Shown here piece after piece: positions 6,596 through 16,804 of a stretch of DNA of 64,000 bases. Position 1 is the stretch's first letter; every line of letters begins with the position of its first letter. The stretch is taken from NCBI GenBank assembly GCA_902610515.1, contig CACLVZ010000004.1, positions 1-64,000 of the forward strand, in the 5' to 3' direction. The translations under genes were made by a program, and so were the position numbers. The notes under the pieces were generated by a model. The model searched no databases. It had not been told where the DNA came from and was given only the letters and a program-made list of their open reading frames with translations. Source of the stretch: an uncultured Pelagibacteraceae bacterium. Its GTDB lineage: Bacteria; Pseudomonadota; Alphaproteobacteria; Pelagibacterales; Pelagibacteraceae.

Positions 6596-7341
6596 GTGAA
6601 AACTATAAAGAGGCTTTTGAAAAAACAAGATTAGCTGGAACAATTGCAGCCGGAGCATTGGATGAAGTTGCTAAAATTGCTATACCAGGACTGCGTACAG
6701 ATAAAATTGATAAACTATGTTACGAATTTCTAGGTGATCATGGCGCTTACTCAGCTCCTCTTTTTTATAGAGGATTTCCTAAATCTTGTTGTACATCAAC
6801 TAATCATGTGGTCTGTCATGGGATACCCTCTGATAAAATATTAAAAGACGGAGATATTGTAAATGTTGATGTCACAGCATTTAAAGATGGATGGCATGGA
6901 GATACTAGTAGAACATTTGAAATTGGAGAGGTTTCAGTAAAAGCAAAAAAATTGGTGAGAACAACTTACGAGGCCATGATGAAAGCTATTAAAATTGTTA
7001 AAGAGGATATTCACTTAGGTGATATAGGATCAGCCATACAAAAGCATGTTGAAGCAGAGGGTTTTTCAGTTGTTCAAGATTTTTGCGGTCACGGTATAGG
7101 TCAGTTATTTCATAAAGAGCCTAACGTTTTACACTATGGTCAAAAAGGAACAGGTGAAAAAATAAAGGCTGGAATGATTTTTACGATTGAACCCATGATA
7201 AATCTCGGAAAATACGAAACAAAAACTCTAAACGATGGATGGACAGCAGTTACTAAAGATAAATCATTATCAGCACAATTTGAACATACTATAGGTGTAA
7301 CAAAAGATGGTTGTGAAATTTTTACCTTATCAGGAAATTAA
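6592..7341 (+). CDS. map: methionine aminopeptidase, type I
   Basis: The 249-aa protein removes N-terminal methionine from nascent proteins in the cytoplasm. The five metal ligands of the pita-bread fold are visible: D93 in NVDVTAF, D104 in WHGDTSR, the histidine of GHGIGQLFH, the glutamate of FTIEPMI and that of AQFEHTIG. Length fits the short type I enzymes. It overlaps sfsA by 4 bp and abuts purB with a one-base TAATG overlap, placing it at the head of a purine-synthesis transcription unit. Confidence 0.97.
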   Translation: MSENYKEAFEKTRLAGTIAAGALDEVAKIAIPGLRTDKIDKLCYEFLGDHGAYSAPLFYRGFPKSCCTSTNHVVCHGIPSDKILKDGDIVNVDVTAFKDGWHGDTSRTFEIGEVSVKAKKLVRTTYEAMMKAIKIVKEDIHLGDIGSAIQKHVEAEGFSVVQDFCGHGIGQLFHKEPNVLHYGQKGTGEKIKAGMIFTIEPMINLGKYETKTLNDGWTAVTKDKSLSAQFEHTIGVTKDGCEIFTLSGN

Positions 7342-8636
7342 TGATTGAAAGATATTCTAGAAAAGAAATAAAAAAAATTTGGGAAGATAAAAATAAATAT
7401 TCAATTTGGTTAGATATAGAAGTTGCTGCTGCAGAAGCAATGGAAAAGTTAAATATTATCCCTAAAGGAGTTGCAAAAAAAGTAAAATCAAAAGCAAAGA
7501 TAAACGTAAAAAGAATTTTACAAATTGAAGATAAAGTAAAACATGATGTGATAGCATTTCTAACATCAATTACTGAAAAAGTTGGAAAAGATGCCAGATA
7601 CCTTCATAAGGGGATGACGTCGTCTGATGTTTTAGACACTTGTTTCAATCTTCAATTAAAACAATCCGGAGAAATTTTGTTGAAAGACATTAATCAATTA
7701 CTTTTTTCAATAAAGAAACAAGCGATTAAACACAAATACTCTTTATGCATCGGAAGAAGTCATGGTATTCACGCTGAACCAATAACTTTTGGCTTTAAAA
7801 TGTTAACATTTTACCAAGAGTTTTTGAGAAATAAGAAGAGATTAGAAAATTCAATTCAGCAAATCTCAACATGTTCTATTTCAGGTGCGGTTGGAACATT
7901 TGCTAATGTTGATCCAAGAGTAGAGAATTATGTAGCCAAGAAACTCAAATTACAAGTTGAAACTATATCGACCCAAGTTATACCGAGAGATAGACACGCT
8001 CAATTTTTTTGTACATTAGGAATAATCGCAAGCTCTATTGAGAGACTAGCTACTGAAATAAGACACCTCCAAAGAACAGAGGTATTAGAAGTTGAAGAAT
8101 ATTTTGGAAAAAAACAAAAAGGATCCTCAGCAATGCCACATAAAAAAAATCCTATACTTAGTGAAAATCTTACAGGATTATCAAGATTAATAAGATCAAG
8201 TGTAACCCCTGCTTTAGAAAACGTGGCTTTGTGGCATGAGAGAGATATATCTCATTCTGCTGTAGAGAGAAATATTGGACCTGATGCTACAATTGCTTTG
8301 GATTTTGCACTTGCACGTCTGTCAAATGTAGTAAAAAATTTAAATATCTACCCAAAAAAAATGAGCAAAAATTTAAATATAACAAATGGAATTTTTTTTT
8401 CACAGAGAGTCTTGCTTGAATTGACAAATGAGGGTTTTTCAAGAGAAGAAGCTTACAAAATAGTGCAAAAAAATGCCCTAAGTGCTTGGAAAGATAATTC
8501 GTCTTTTTTAAACAAAATAATTTCAGACAAAAAAATAACTAACAAAATACCTGTTAATAAACTTAAAAAATTATTTGATTTTAGTTATCATACTAAAAAA
8601 ATTAATATAATTTTTAAGCGAAGTCTAAAAAAATAA
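7341..8636 (+). CDS. purB: adenylosuccinate lyase
   Basis: The 431-aa enzyme cleaves SAICAR and adenylosuccinate, releasing fumarate, in purine synthesis. The fumarase/aspartase-superfamily signature is present as SSAMPHKKNP (about residues 262-271); other conserved blocks are MTSSDVLDT, GRSHGIHAEP and RDISHSAVER. It starts on the last base of the map stop and is followed by purC after 6 bp. The next purine genes (purC, purS, purQ, purL) run in the same direction, so it is probably an operon. Confidence 0.97.
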   Translation: MIERYSRKEIKKIWEDKNKYSIWLDIEVAAAEAMEKLNIIPKGVAKKVKSKAKINVKRILQIEDKVKHDVIAFLTSITEKVGKDARYLHKGMTSSDVLDTCFNLQLKQSGEILLKDINQLLFSIKKQAIKHKYSLCIGRSHGIHAEPITFGFKMLTFYQEFLRNKKRLENSIQQISTCSISGAVGTFANVDPRVENYVAKKLKLQVETISTQVIPRDRHAQFFCTLGIIASSIERLATEIRHLQRTEVLEVEEYFGKKQKGSSAMPHKKNPILSENLTGLSRLIRSSVTPALENVALWHERDISHSAVERNIGPDATIALDFALARLSNVVKNLNIYPKKMSKNLNITNGIFFSQRVLLELTNEGFSREEAYKIVQKNALSAWKDNSSFLNKIISDKKITNKIPVNKLKKLFDFSYHTKKINIIFKRSLKK

Positions 8637-8642
8637 AATTAC

Positions 8643-9434
8643 ATGAATAAAGGGAAAAAGTTATACGAAGGTAAAGCGAAGATAATTTATGAGACTAAAG
8701 ATAAAAATTTAGTTATTCAACATTTTAAAGATGATGCGACTGCTTTCAATAATTTAAAAAAATCAAAAATTGAAGGAAAAGGTGTATTAAATAATAGGAT
8801 ATCTGAATATATCTTAACCAATCTCTCTCAATGCGGGATTAAAACTCATTTAGTCAAAAGATTAAATATGAGAGAACAATTAATTAAAAAAGCCGAAATA
8901 TTTCCAATTGAGTTTATTGTAAGAAATATAGCTACCGGTTCACTAACAAAAAGGTTAGGCATTCCAGAGGGAACAGTTTTGGATAAACCATTATTAGAAT
9001 ATTGTTACAAAAAGGATGAGTTAAATGATCCCCTTATATCAAGAGAGCATATTTTTTCCTTTGGTTGGGCCTCAGAAAAAGAAATGAATATTATCGATAA
9101 GATGACTTTAAGAATAAATGACATCTTGTTAGGCATGTTTCGAGGAATAGGTATAAAATTAGTAGATTTTAAAATTGAATATGGATTGGCTTGGAATAAA
9201 GATAGTGAAAAGAAAGAAATAGTTTTAGCAGATGAAATTAGTCCAGATACTTGTAGATTATGGGATTCAAAATCTGAAAAAAAACTTGATAAGGATAGAT
9301 TTAGAAAAGATTTGGGAAATATTATTCAGGCTTACCAAGAAGTAGCAAGAAGATTGGGAATAATGCCTGAGGAAACTAATATAAGTGAAGTAAATTTTGG
9401 AAAAACTATCCCAATAAAATTTAAAAAAAAATAA
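8643..9434 (+). CDS. purC: SAICAR synthetase
   Basis: The 263-aa protein joins CAIR and aspartate with ATP. SAICAR-synthetase motifs are LYEGKAKIIYET at the N-terminus, FPIEFIVRNIATGS (about residues 89-102), KLVDFKIEYGL and ADEISPDTCRLWD (about 198-210), which includes the conserved DEISPD segment. Length is typical of the bacterial single-domain enzyme. It sits 6 bp after purB and 1 bp before purS. Confidence 0.97.
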   Translation: MNKGKKLYEGKAKIIYETKDKNLVIQHFKDDATAFNNLKKSKIEGKGVLNNRISEYILTNLSQCGIKTHLVKRLNMREQLIKKAEIFPIEFIVRNIATGSLTKRLGIPEGTVLDKPLLEYCYKKDELNDPLISREHIFSFGWASEKEMNIIDKMTLRINDILLGMFRGIGIKLVDFKIEYGLAWNKDSEKKEIVLADEISPDTCRLWDSKSEKKLDKDRFRKDLGNIIQAYQEVARRLGIMPEETNISEVNFGKTIPIKFKKK

Positions 9435-9435
9435 A

Positions 9436-9675
9436 TTGAAATTCTCAGTCACAGTTACTCTTAAAAAAGATGTATTAGATCCGCAGGGTAAAGTTGTTCA
9501 AACCACGCTCAAAAATTTAGGATTTGCAGAATTAAGAAGTGTAAGACAAGGAAAATTTTTTGAAGTTGAGGTTGATGAATTAGATCAAAGAAAAGCGGAA
9601 ATAAAAATTAAAGAAATGTGTGAAAAACTTCTAGTGAATTTAATAATCGAAGATTATAAAATCGTTAAAATATAA
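9436..9675 (+). CDS. purS: FGAM synthase PurS subunit (TTG start)
   Basis: The 79-aa small subunit of formylglycinamidine ribonucleotide synthase bridges PurQ and PurL. Recognisable are the opening strand KFSVTVTLKKDVLDPQGKVV and the following LRSVRQGKFFEVEV segment. The start must be TTG at 9436, one base after the purC stop, because no ATG is available before the conserved first strand; weak initiation coupled to purC translation is a plausible way to set its level. It overlaps purQ by one base (TAATG). Confidence 0.94.
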   Translation: MKFSVTVTLKKDVLDPQGKVVQTTLKNLGFAELRSVRQGKFFEVEVDELDQRKAEIKIKEMCEKLLVNLIIEDYKIVKI

Positions 9676-10352
9676 TGAAATCATCTGTAATCGTTTTTCC
9701 AGGTTCTAATTGTGACAGAGATATAGCAGTCGCACTTGAAAAAATGCAATTTAAAAATCAAATGATTTGGCATAAAGAAACTACTTTGCCTAAATCAGAC
9801 TTGATAGTTATACCTGGAGGATTTTCTTATGGAGATTATTTGAGATCTGGTGCAATTGCCGGGAAATCTTCTATTATCAATGAGGTAATAAAAGCAGCTA
9901 ATTCCGGATGTTTAATTTTAGGAATTTGCAATGGATTTCAAATATTGACCGAAACTGGTTTATTAAAAGGTACATTACTCAGGAATAAAAATTTAAAATT
10001 TATTAATAAAGATGTTTACATAAAGGTCATGAACACCGCGTCAAGATTCACCTCAAAGTATCAAAATAACCAAATATTAAAAATAAATATTGCTCACAAT
10101 GAAGGAAATTATTTTACTGATAAAAAACACCGAGAAGAATTACAAAAAGAAAATTTAATAGCATTTAAATATTGCGATGAAAGTGGAAATATCAGTCAAA
10201 ATTCAAACCCTAATGGAGCACTGGATAATATTGCCGGAATTTTCAATTTAAAAAAAAATATTTTGGGAATGATGCCCCACCCAGAAAGAATGGTAGATAA
10301 ATTTATATCAAATGATGACGGCGTAAATCTTTTCTCCAGTTTAATTAATTAA
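9675..10352 (+). CDS. purQ: FGAM synthase PurQ subunit (glutamine amidotransferase)
   Basis: The 225-aa class I glutamine amidotransferase supplies ammonia to PurL. Visible are [19 protein letters not shown] (about residues 38-56), the catalytic cysteine in GICNGFQIL (about 84-92) and the C-terminal histidine/glutamate pair in MMPHPERM (about 203-210). With purS and purL it makes up the three-subunit FGAM synthase found in Gram-positive bacteria, archaea and alphaproteobacteria. It overlaps purS by one base. Confidence 0.97.
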   Translation: MKSSVIVFPGSNCDRDIAVALEKMQFKNQMIWHKETTLPKSDLIVIPGGFSYGDYLRSGAIAGKSSIINEVIKAANSGCLILGICNGFQILTETGLLKGTLLRNKNLKFINKDVYIKVMNTASRFTSKYQNNQILKINIAHNEGNYFTDKKHREELQKENLIAFKYCDESGNISQNSNPNGALDNIAGIFNLKKNILGMMPHPERMVDKFISNDDGVNLFSSLIN

Positions 10353-10353
10353 A

Positions 10354-12534
10354 ATGAAGATAACTAATAAAATCATTGAAAATCATGGACTAAAAAAAGA
10401 TGAGTACAAAAATATACAAAAATTTTTAAAAAGAGATCCTAATATTCTTGAACTTGGAATTTTTTCAGCTATGTGGAATGAGCATTGTTCCTATAAGTCT
10501 TCAAAGGTTCACCTAAAAAAGTTGCCTACAAAAGGAAAACAAGTAATTCAAGGGCCAGGAGAAAATGCTGGTGTAATTGATATTGGCGACAACGATGCAA
10601 TTATATTTAAAATAGAAAGTCATAACCACCCATCTTTTATTGAGCCATATCAAGGTGCTGCAACAGGTGTAGGAGGTATCTTAAGAGATGTTTTTACGAT
10701 GGGCGCTAGACCGATAGCTTTACTAAATTCTATTCATTTTGGATCACCTACACACCCTAAAACAAAAAGTTTATTGAATGGAGTCGTTTCAGGAATAGGT
10801 GGTTATGGAAATTGTATAGGTATTCCAACTGTTGCTGGTGAAACTAAATTCAATGAGACGTACAATGAAAATATTTTAGTAAATGCTATGGCTGTGGGAC
10901 ATGCAAAAAAAGATAAAATATTTTACTCCAAAGCGAAAGGTATAAATAAATCAGTGGTTTATGTAGGCTCCAAAACAGGAAGAGATGGTATTCATGGAGC
11001 ATCTATGGCATCAGCAGAATTTGATGAAAATTCTGAGGAAAAAAAACCAACTGTGCAAGTTGGTGATCCTTTTACTGAAAAATTACTTTTAGAAGCCTGT
11101 TTAGAGTTAATGAAAGATAATTCAATTATTTCAATCCAAGACATGGGTGCTGCAGGTTTAACATCGTCAAGTGTAGAGATGGCGTCAAAGGGTTCTTTGG
11201 GGATAGAGTTAGAATTAGATAAAGTTCCTTGTAGAGAGGAGAATATGACTCCTTACGAGATGATGCTTTCAGAAAGTCAAGAAAGGATGTTGATTATTTT
11301 AGAAGATGGAAAAGAGAATCATGCGAGAAAAATATTTGACAAATGGGACCTAGATTTTGTTGTTATCGGAAGGACAAATAATTCAAAGAATTTGACTTTA
11401 AAATTTAATGGAAAAGTCGAAGGAGAAATTCCAATTGAAGCTTTAGCAGAAAAGGCACCTGTCTATAATAGAAAATGGATTAAAAAAAAACTTACAAAAA
11501 ATAAAGTTAATGTAAAATCTTTAAAGAAAATAAAATTAGAAAATGCATTAATAAAAATTATATCTTCTCCCAACCATTCAAATAAAAACTGGGTAACAGA
11601 ACAGTTTGATCAAATGGTTATGTGTGATACTGCTCAAAGATCCGGATCGGATGCGGCTATTATTAGAATACATAACAAAGATAAAGCAATAGCAGTGTCC
11701 GTTGACTCGTCTGCTAATTATTGTAAATCTCATCCAATTTCGGGGGGAAAACAGATAGTAGCGGAGAATTGGAGAAATTTAATATCAGTTGGAGCAAAAC
11801 CTCTAGCAATAACTAATTGTCTTAATTTTGGAAATCCTGAGAATGAAATAGTAATGGGTGAGTTCGCTGAATGTTTGGAAGGCATTAGAGAAGCATGCGA
11901 ATATTTAGAATATCCTGTGGTTTCTGGAAATGTTTCTTTTTATAATGGGACAAACAAAAAGAATATTTATCCTACGCCAGTAATAGGTGGAGTTGGATTA
12001 ATAAAAAAATTAACAGAACCTCTCACTCATTGTTTCAAAAATTTTGGTAGTAAAATAATTATAGTTGGAAAAACATTTGGTCATTTGGAGCAAAGTTGTT
12101 TTTTAAAAGAAATTCACTCTATCATTGATGGAAAACCACCAGATATTAATCTATTAAACGAAAAAAATAATGGGGAAGTAGTTCTAAAATTAATAAATGA
12201 TAAACTAGTATCTTCTGCACATGATATTTCTAGCGGAGGATTAATAATAGCTCTAAGTGAAATGTCTATTGGAAATAAAATAGGAGTTAAGATCAACAAA
12301 CCACATAATTTAATGAACTTAACTGAGTATTTTTTTGGCGAAGATCAAGGTAGATACATTTTGGAGATTAATGAGGAAAATCTCAAAAAAGTTGAAAAAA
12401 TACTAAAATCTAACAATACCTATTACGAGAACATTGGGTATACCCAGGAAAATTTTTTTGAAATAGATGGTGAAGTGAAAATTAATACAAATGAGCTCTT
12501 TAAAATAAATAATCAATGGTATAATAATTTCTAA
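10354..12534 (+). CDS. purL: FGAM synthase PurL subunit (small type)
   Basis: The 726-aa catalytic subunit uses ATP and PurQ-derived ammonia to convert FGAR to FGAM. At this length it is the small PurL, lacking the fused amidotransferase of the long enterobacterial form, consistent with separate purS and purQ next to it. Conserved segments are [50 protein letters not shown] and [16 protein letters not shown]. It overlaps the BolA gene by one base. Confidence 0.97.
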   Translation: MKITNKIIENHGLKKDEYKNIQKFLKRDPNILELGIFSAMWNEHCSYKSSKVHLKKLPTKGKQVIQGPGENAGVIDIGDNDAIIFKIESHNHPSFIEPYQGAATGVGGILRDVFTMGARPIALLNSIHFGSPTHPKTKSLLNGVVSGIGGYGNCIGIPTVAGETKFNETYNENILVNAMAVGHAKKDKIFYSKAKGINKSVVYVGSKTGRDGIHGASMASAEFDENSEEKKPTVQVGDPFTEKLLLEACLELMKDNSIISIQDMGAAGLTSSSVEMASKGSLGIELELDKVPCREENMTPYEMMLSESQERMLIILEDGKENHARKIFDKWDLDFVVIGRTNNSKNLTLKFNGKVEGEIPIEALAEKAPVYNRKWIKKKLTKNKVNVKSLKKIKLENALIKIISSPNHSNKNWVTEQFDQMVMCDTAQRSGSDAAIIRIHNKDKAIAVSVDSSANYCKSHPISGGKQIVAENWRNLISVGAKPLAITNCLNFGNPENEIVMGEFAECLEGIREACEYLEYPVVSGNVSFYNGTNKKNIYPTPVIGGVGLIKKLTEPLTHCFKNFGSKIIIVGKTFGHLEQSCFLKEIHSIIDGKPPDINLLNEKNNGEVVLKLINDKLVSSAHDISSGGLIIALSEMSIGNKIGVKINKPHNLMNLTEYFFGEDQGRYILEINEENLKKVEKILKSNNTYYENIGYTQENFFEIDGEVKINTNELFKINNQWYNNF

Positions 12535-12764
12535 TGCCTCTACCAGTTGAAGAAATTAAAAAATTAATAAAAGCCTCAATTCCAGATGCTTCAATCGAGA
12601 TAAAAGATTTGATGGGTGACAATAATCACTACGCGGCAACTATTAAATCGAAATTATTTAAAAATTTAAATAAAGTTGAACAACATAAACTTGTCTATAA
12701 ATCTTTAAAAGGTAAGATGGGAAATGAACTTCATGCTTTTTCAATAACGACAGAGAGCAAATAA
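12534..12764 (+). CDS. BolA/IbaG family protein
   Basis: The 76-aa protein is a full-length small BolA-fold protein ([33 protein letters not shown], and the [10 protein letters not shown]...LHAFSI C-terminal block with the conserved histidines). BolA proteins pair with monothiol glutaredoxins through a shared [2Fe-2S] cluster to traffic iron-sulfur clusters and sense iron. The next gene, overlapping by one base, is such a glutaredoxin, which strongly supports the pairing. Which BolA subtype it is cannot be told. Confidence 0.93.
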   Translation: MPLPVEEIKKLIKASIPDASIEIKDLMGDNNHYAATIKSKLFKNLNKVEQHKLVYKSLKGKMGNELHAFSITTESK

Positions 12765-13075
12765 TGGAAATAAAAAACAAAATCGAGGATTTAATTAAAC
12801 AAAATGATGTATGTTTATTTATGAAAGGAACACCAGATTCACCTCAATGTGGTTTTTCGATGGCTGTTTCAAATATTCTAAAACATTTAAATATAAACTT
12901 TAAAGGAGTTAATGTTTTAGAGGATGAAAACTTAAGACAAGGAATAAAAAATTTTAGTGATTGGCCAACTATACCTCAGCTCTATATTAAGGGAGAGTTT
13001 ATTGGTGGTTGCGATATAGTGAAAGAAATGTTTGAAAATGGCGAACTAAAAAAAATATTAGAGCAAAAAATATAA
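12764..13075 (+). CDS. grxD: monothiol glutaredoxin, Grx4 type
   Basis: The 103-aa protein carries the CGFS active site (in [10 protein letters not shown], about residues 26-35), with [12 protein letters not shown] before it and [22 protein letters not shown] after it, all typical of the single-domain Grx4/Grx5 class. These bind a [2Fe-2S] cluster with glutathione and work with BolA partners; the BolA gene lies directly upstream. It is the last plus-strand gene of the purine run and ends 1 bp before the convergent methyltransferase gene. Confidence 0.96.
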   Translation: MEIKNKIEDLIKQNDVCLFMKGTPDSPQCGFSMAVSNILKHLNINFKGVNVLEDENLRQGIKNFSDWPTIPQLYIKGEFIGGCDIVKEMFENGELKKILEQKI

Positions 13076-13076
13076 C

Positions 13077-13820
13077 TTAGTTTTTTTCAATAAAACAAAT
13101 ATCTGAGTCCTTTAGATTTCCTTTGTAAGTAGAGATTTCTTTAATAGAATTAAATAAAGAATTTTGCTCTTCGCTTGTAATATAATCTGAAGAAAAATAT
13201 TCTTTGTTTTTAAATTTTACTAAAAGCTCATCAATTAAAATATGATTAACATTTTTATTATAACTGTAATAATTTGGATGCTTATAATCTTCGATTATAT
13301 AAAAACCTCTGTTTTTCAGATGTTTGAAAAAAAAATTTAAACTAAATAAAATATCACTCAGGTTATGTGATCCATCATCTATAATACAATCAAAACCCTT
13401 AAAATTTTTTTTAAGGAAAATTTTATTCAATAGTTTTTCAACTTTTTTTTCGTTATTTACATCGATACCATATACTTCTATATTTTTTGAAGCATATTTA
13501 TAGTTAGAAATATTTATATCAAAACAATAAACTTTAGCATTGGGAAGAAATTTTACAAATGCTGCTGCAGATGCACCTGCATATGAGCCTATTTCTAAAA
13601 TATTTATATTTTTATTTTTAATTTGATTAAAATACTTATTATAAAATTTTGAAAATCCATGCCCGGTAGAATTATTAATTTTAAATACATTTGCTTTATC
13701 ACTGCCATAGTGATGGAAAAGAGCGTCTAATGATTTCTCTTCAAAGTTATCTATATCAATATTAATTTTTTTTCTTAGACTATAAATTAATTTTCTTTTT
13801 AATAGACTAAAAAAGTTCAA
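13077..13820 (-). CDS. class I SAM methyltransferase, unknown substrate
   Basis: The 247-aa protein has an N-terminal lead (LDALFHHYGSDKANVF, then GHGFSKFYNKYF) typical of small O-methyltransferase/cephalosporin-hydroxylase-like families, motif I as ILEIGSYAGASAAAF (about residues 75-89), the acidic strand end VYCFDINIS, and DCIIDDGSHNLSDILFSLNFFFKHLKNRG with the DDGSH metal or catalytic segment (about 145-150). It resembles macrocin-O-methyltransferase-like enzymes of sugar and polyketide clusters. It directly follows rpsD (stop to start without spacing) on the same strand, an unusual neighbour for a ribosomal gene. The function is not predicted. Confidence 0.75.
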   Translation of the reverse strand: MNFFSLLKRKLIYSLRKKINIDIDNFEEKSLDALFHHYGSDKANVFKINNSTGHGFSKFYNKYFNQIKNKNINILEIGSYAGASAAAFVKFLPNAKVYCFDINISNYKYASKNIEVYGIDVNNEKKVEKLLNKIFLKKNFKGFDCIIDDGSHNLSDILFSLNFFFKHLKNRGFYIIEDYKHPNYYSYNKNVNHILIDELLVKFKNKEYFSSDYITSEEQNSLFNSIKEISTYKGNLKDSDICFIEKN

Positions 13821-14438
13821 CTATCTAGAATAGTATTCGATTACTAAATTTGGTTCCATTATTACGGGATACGGAACTTCTGAAAATTTTGGAACTCTAA
13901 TTAATTTTGCAGTTTTATTTTTATTATCTAATTGAATGTATTCGGGAACTTCTCTCTCTTTACTTTGTAAAGCTCCATCAATTACTGTAAGATTTTTAGA
14001 TTTTTCTTTAATTTGAATAAGGTCTGAACTTTTTACTGTATAGCTTGATATGTTAACACTTTTTTTATTAACTGTTACATGACCATGATTAATTATTTGT
14101 CTTGCAGAAAAGACTGTTGGAGCGAATTTAGCTCTATAAATAATTGTATCTAATCTGCTCTCAAGTAAGGCTATTAAGTTTTCTGTTGTATCTCCCTTTT
14201 TAGATAATGCTTTTCTGTAAGTGTTTCTAAATTGGCGTTCATTAATATTTCCATAATATGCTTTGAGTTTTTGCTTTGCTTGTAGCTGTATTCCGTAATC
14301 TGTTGGTTTGCCTTTTTTGTTTTGACCGTGCTGACCAGGGGGATAAGCTCGTGAATTAAATGGACTTTTAGGTCTTCCCCAAATATTAGCTTTTAATCTT
14401 CTGTCAACTTTGTGTTTCGATTTAAGTCTTTTTGTCAT
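13821..14438 (-). CDS. rpsD: 30S ribosomal protein S4
   Basis: The 205-aa primary assembly protein of the small subunit binds the 5' domain of 16S rRNA. The S4 N-terminal domain ([34 protein letters not shown]) is followed by the S4 RNA-binding motif ([39 protein letters not shown], about residues 91-129). It stands alone, outside any S10/alpha operon, as in many alphaproteobacteria. A near-consensus promoter lies 17 bp upstream. Confidence 0.98.
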   Translation of the reverse strand: MTKRLKSKHKVDRRLKANIWGRPKSPFNSRAYPPGQHGQNKKGKPTDYGIQLQAKQKLKAYYGNINERQFRNTYRKALSKKGDTTENLIALLESRLDTIIYRAKFAPTVFSARQIINHGHVTVNKKSVNISSYTVKSSDLIQIKEKSKNLTVIDGALQSKEREVPEYIQLDNKNKTAKLIRVPKFSEVPYPVIMEPNLVIEYYSR

Positions 14439-14454
14439 ATTTTATTGATGCATG

Positions 14455-14482
14455 TTTATAAAGTTTCATAAGCATTTGTCAA
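14455..14482 (-). promoter_or_regulatory. sigma-70-type promoter for rpsD
   Basis: On the minus strand TTGACA (14482-14477) is followed after 16 bp by TATAAA (14460-14455), close to the housekeeping consensus. The -10 lies 16 bp before the rpsD ATG (14438), so the mRNA leader is very short. Confidence 0.75.
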
Positions 14483-14493
14483 TTAAGGTTTTG

Positions 14494-15210
14494 TTAATTT
14501 TTTTTATTTAATGCGCTCATAATACTAGCTAAAACCCTTATTTCTTTATCATCCGGCTGAAGTCTATAAATTAAATTATTAATGTTTACAATCATCGATC
14601 GCTTTTTTTCTTTAGGTAGAAAAAATTCTTTATCTTCAAGTAATTTAATTAAATGATTGACTAGCGATGACACTTTTTTTTTTGATGATATGCTTCTTTG
14701 TTTCCCTTTTTTTAAAAAAATACTTTGATTTTGATATTTAAAAATTTCATAACAAATAATTGTAACTGAGTGAGATAAATTTAAAGATTTAAACTTTTTT
14801 GATGTTGGTATTTGCAAGATATAATTTGAAATGGAAATATCTTGATTAGACAAACCAGAAGACTCAGGCCCAAACATAAAACCAAATTTTAAATTTTTTC
14901 TTTTTTTTAAAATATTTTTTAAATCATTAATAGAAATATGTTTTTTATTTATATCTCTTCTTCTTGCGCTTAAAGATATTATTAAATCAAATTCCTCTAC
15001 TGCAGTTTCTACTTTATCGAAAACTTTTGTTTTTTTTATTACATCGTAAGCGCCAACGGAAGTTACCTTTGTTTTGTGATTTGGAAAAATAAATTTTGGT
15101 AAAACAATATTCAATTTTTCAAAACCAAAATTTTTCATAGAGCGTGCACACGCACCAATATTTTCACCTAATTGCGGCTTTACTAAAATAAAACCAAATT
15201 TATTTTTCAT
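14494..15210 (-). CDS. trmJ: TrmJ-type tRNA 2'-O-methyltransferase (SPOUT)
   Basis: The 238-aa protein is a SpoU/SPOUT-family RNA methyltransferase with the TrmJ pattern: VKPQLGENIGACARSMKNFGF (motif 1, residues 10-30), MFGPESSGLSNQDI (motif 2, about 115-128) and SLNLSHSVTIICYEI (motif 3, about 143-157), together the SAM-binding trefoil knot. TrmJ methylates the ribose of residue 32 in tRNAs. The Lys-rich linker and a C-terminal helical tail are shorter than in E. coli. It overlaps cimA by 11 bp. Confidence 0.9.
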   Translation of the reverse strand: MKNKFGFILVKPQLGENIGACARSMKNFGFEKLNIVLPKFIFPNHKTKVTSVGAYDVIKKTKVFDKVETAVEEFDLIISLSARRRDINKKHISINDLKNILKKRKNLKFGFMFGPESSGLSNQDISISNYILQIPTSKKFKSLNLSHSVTIICYEIFKYQNQSIFLKKGKQRSISSKKKVSSLVNHLIKLLEDKEFFLPKEKKRSMIVNINNLIYRLQPDDKEIRVLASIMSALNKKN

Positions 15211-16804
15211 TTAAATTTGCTGGAGCTTTTTCTTTGAAAAGTTTATAATCTAAACTATCAATTAAAGCTTTAAAAGAAGCTTCAATAATATTTGGTGAGA
15301 CTCCAACTGTAAACCAGCTAATGCCTGAGTTATCTGTGCTTTCAATCAATACTCTTGTTGTGGCCTCTGTACCAGTATTTAAAATTCTTACTTTGTAATC
15401 AAGCAGTTTTAAATCTGCAAAAAAATTATAATATTTAGTAACTTTTTTAAAATTTGATCTTATAGCATTATCTAAGGCATTAACAGGTCCATTTCCTTCA
15501 CCAAAACATTCAATTTCTTTTCCATCAATAAGAAAAACAACTTTGGCATTTGTCTGAATTTTTTTAGACTTTGAAACATTAACATCATAACTTTTAACCT
15601 TAAGATATTCTGGAACTTTTCCTAGAAGCCTGTTGGCTAACAATTCAAATGAGGCGTCTGCTCCATCATAAGAATAACCACTAAATTCCCTATCTTTAAC
15701 CTCATCCAAAATTTTCTGAACTTTTGAATCTTGAGAGTCAATCTTAACACCATATTTTTCTAGTCTAGATATTATGTTTGATCTACCCGATTGGTTTGAA
15801 ATTATTATATTTCTATGATTTCCAATTAATTTAGGATCAATATGCTCATAAGTTTTTGGATCTTTTTTTACAGCTGAAACATGAAGACCGCCTTTATGAG
15901 AAAATGCTGAGGCGCCCACATAAGCCATGTTTTTATTTGGTTTTCTATTTAATATTTCGTCTAATAACCTTGAACAATCTGTTAATGAAGGTAACTTTTC
16001 TTTTTTAATATTTATTTCAAACCTATCGCTAAATGATTTTTTTAAAGTTAAATTAGGAATAATTGACATAAGATTTGCATTTCCGCATCTTTCTCCTAAA
16101 CCATTAATAGTTCCTTGTATTTGCCTAACACCACACTCAACTGCGGCTAATGAGTTTGCTACAGCATTTTCGGTATCATTATGAGCGTGTATTCCTAGAT
16201 TTTTACCAGGAATAATTTTTGAAACTTTAGAAACTATTTCTCTTATTTCGTTTGGGAGTGTGCCTCCATTTGTGTCACACAAAACAACCCATCTTGCACC
16301 GTTATCATATGCTTGCTTTAGGCAATTCACTGCGTATTCTGGATTAGCTTTATAGCCATCAAAAAAATGTTCAGCATCAAATAAAAACTCTTTATTATTT
16401 TTTACAAAATGTTTTGTAGTTTCTTTAATATTCTCTAAATTTTCCTCGTTTTTGATGCCTAAGGCAACTTGGACATGAAAATCCCAGGATTTTCCAACCA
16501 CGCAAACCGTGGAGGTATTCGCATTCATCAAAGAAGCCAATCCTGGATCATTATCTGCGCTCCTTCCAGTTTTTTTTGTCATTCCAAATGCAGTAAATAA
16601 TGTTTTTTTCATTTTAGGAGGATTAGAAAAAAATTTAGTATCAACTGGGTTGGCGCCTGGCCATCCACCTTCTAAATAGTCAACTCCAATTTCAGACAAA
16701 ACTTGAGCTATTTTGTTTTTATCTTCGATAGAAAAATCGACACCCTCTGTTTGTGCGCCATCTCTTAAAGTTGTGTCAAAAATATATATTTTTTCTTTGT
16801 TCAT
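15200..16804 (-). CDS. cimA: (R)-citramalate synthase
   Basis: The 534-aa protein belongs to the isopropylmalate/homocitrate/citramalate synthase family: a DRE-TIM barrel with DTTLRDGAQTEGVDFS at the N-terminus (metal-binding RD), the HAHNDTENAVANSLAAVECGVRQIQGTINGLGERCGN block (about residues 200-236), and a C-terminal LeuA allosteric domain. The overall pattern (GVDFS, EGGWPGANPVD, AFGMT) fits the CimA-type long form, which condenses pyruvate and acetyl-CoA toward isoleucine without threonine deaminase. Citramalate rather than isopropylmalate as product is a family-level inference. It overlaps cysS by 4 bp. Confidence 0.9.
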   Translation of the reverse strand: MNKEKIYIFDTTLRDGAQTEGVDFSIEDKNKIAQVLSEIGVDYLEGGWPGANPVDTKFFSNPPKMKKTLFTAFGMTKKTGRSADNDPGLASLMNANTSTVCVVGKSWDFHVQVALGIKNEENLENIKETTKHFVKNNKEFLFDAEHFFDGYKANPEYAVNCLKQAYDNGARWVVLCDTNGGTLPNEIREIVSKVSKIIPGKNLGIHAHNDTENAVANSLAAVECGVRQIQGTINGLGERCGNANLMSIIPNLTLKKSFSDRFEINIKKEKLPSLTDCSRLLDEILNRKPNKNMAYVGASAFSHKGGLHVSAVKKDPKTYEHIDPKLIGNHRNIIISNQSGRSNIISRLEKYGVKIDSQDSKVQKILDEVKDREFSGYSYDGADASFELLANRLLGKVPEYLKVKSYDVNVSKSKKIQTNAKVVFLIDGKEIECFGEGNGPVNALDNAIRSNFKKVTKYYNFFADLKLLDYKVRILNTGTEATTRVLIESTDNSGISWFTVGVSPNIIEASFKALIDSLDYKLFKEKAPANLNEK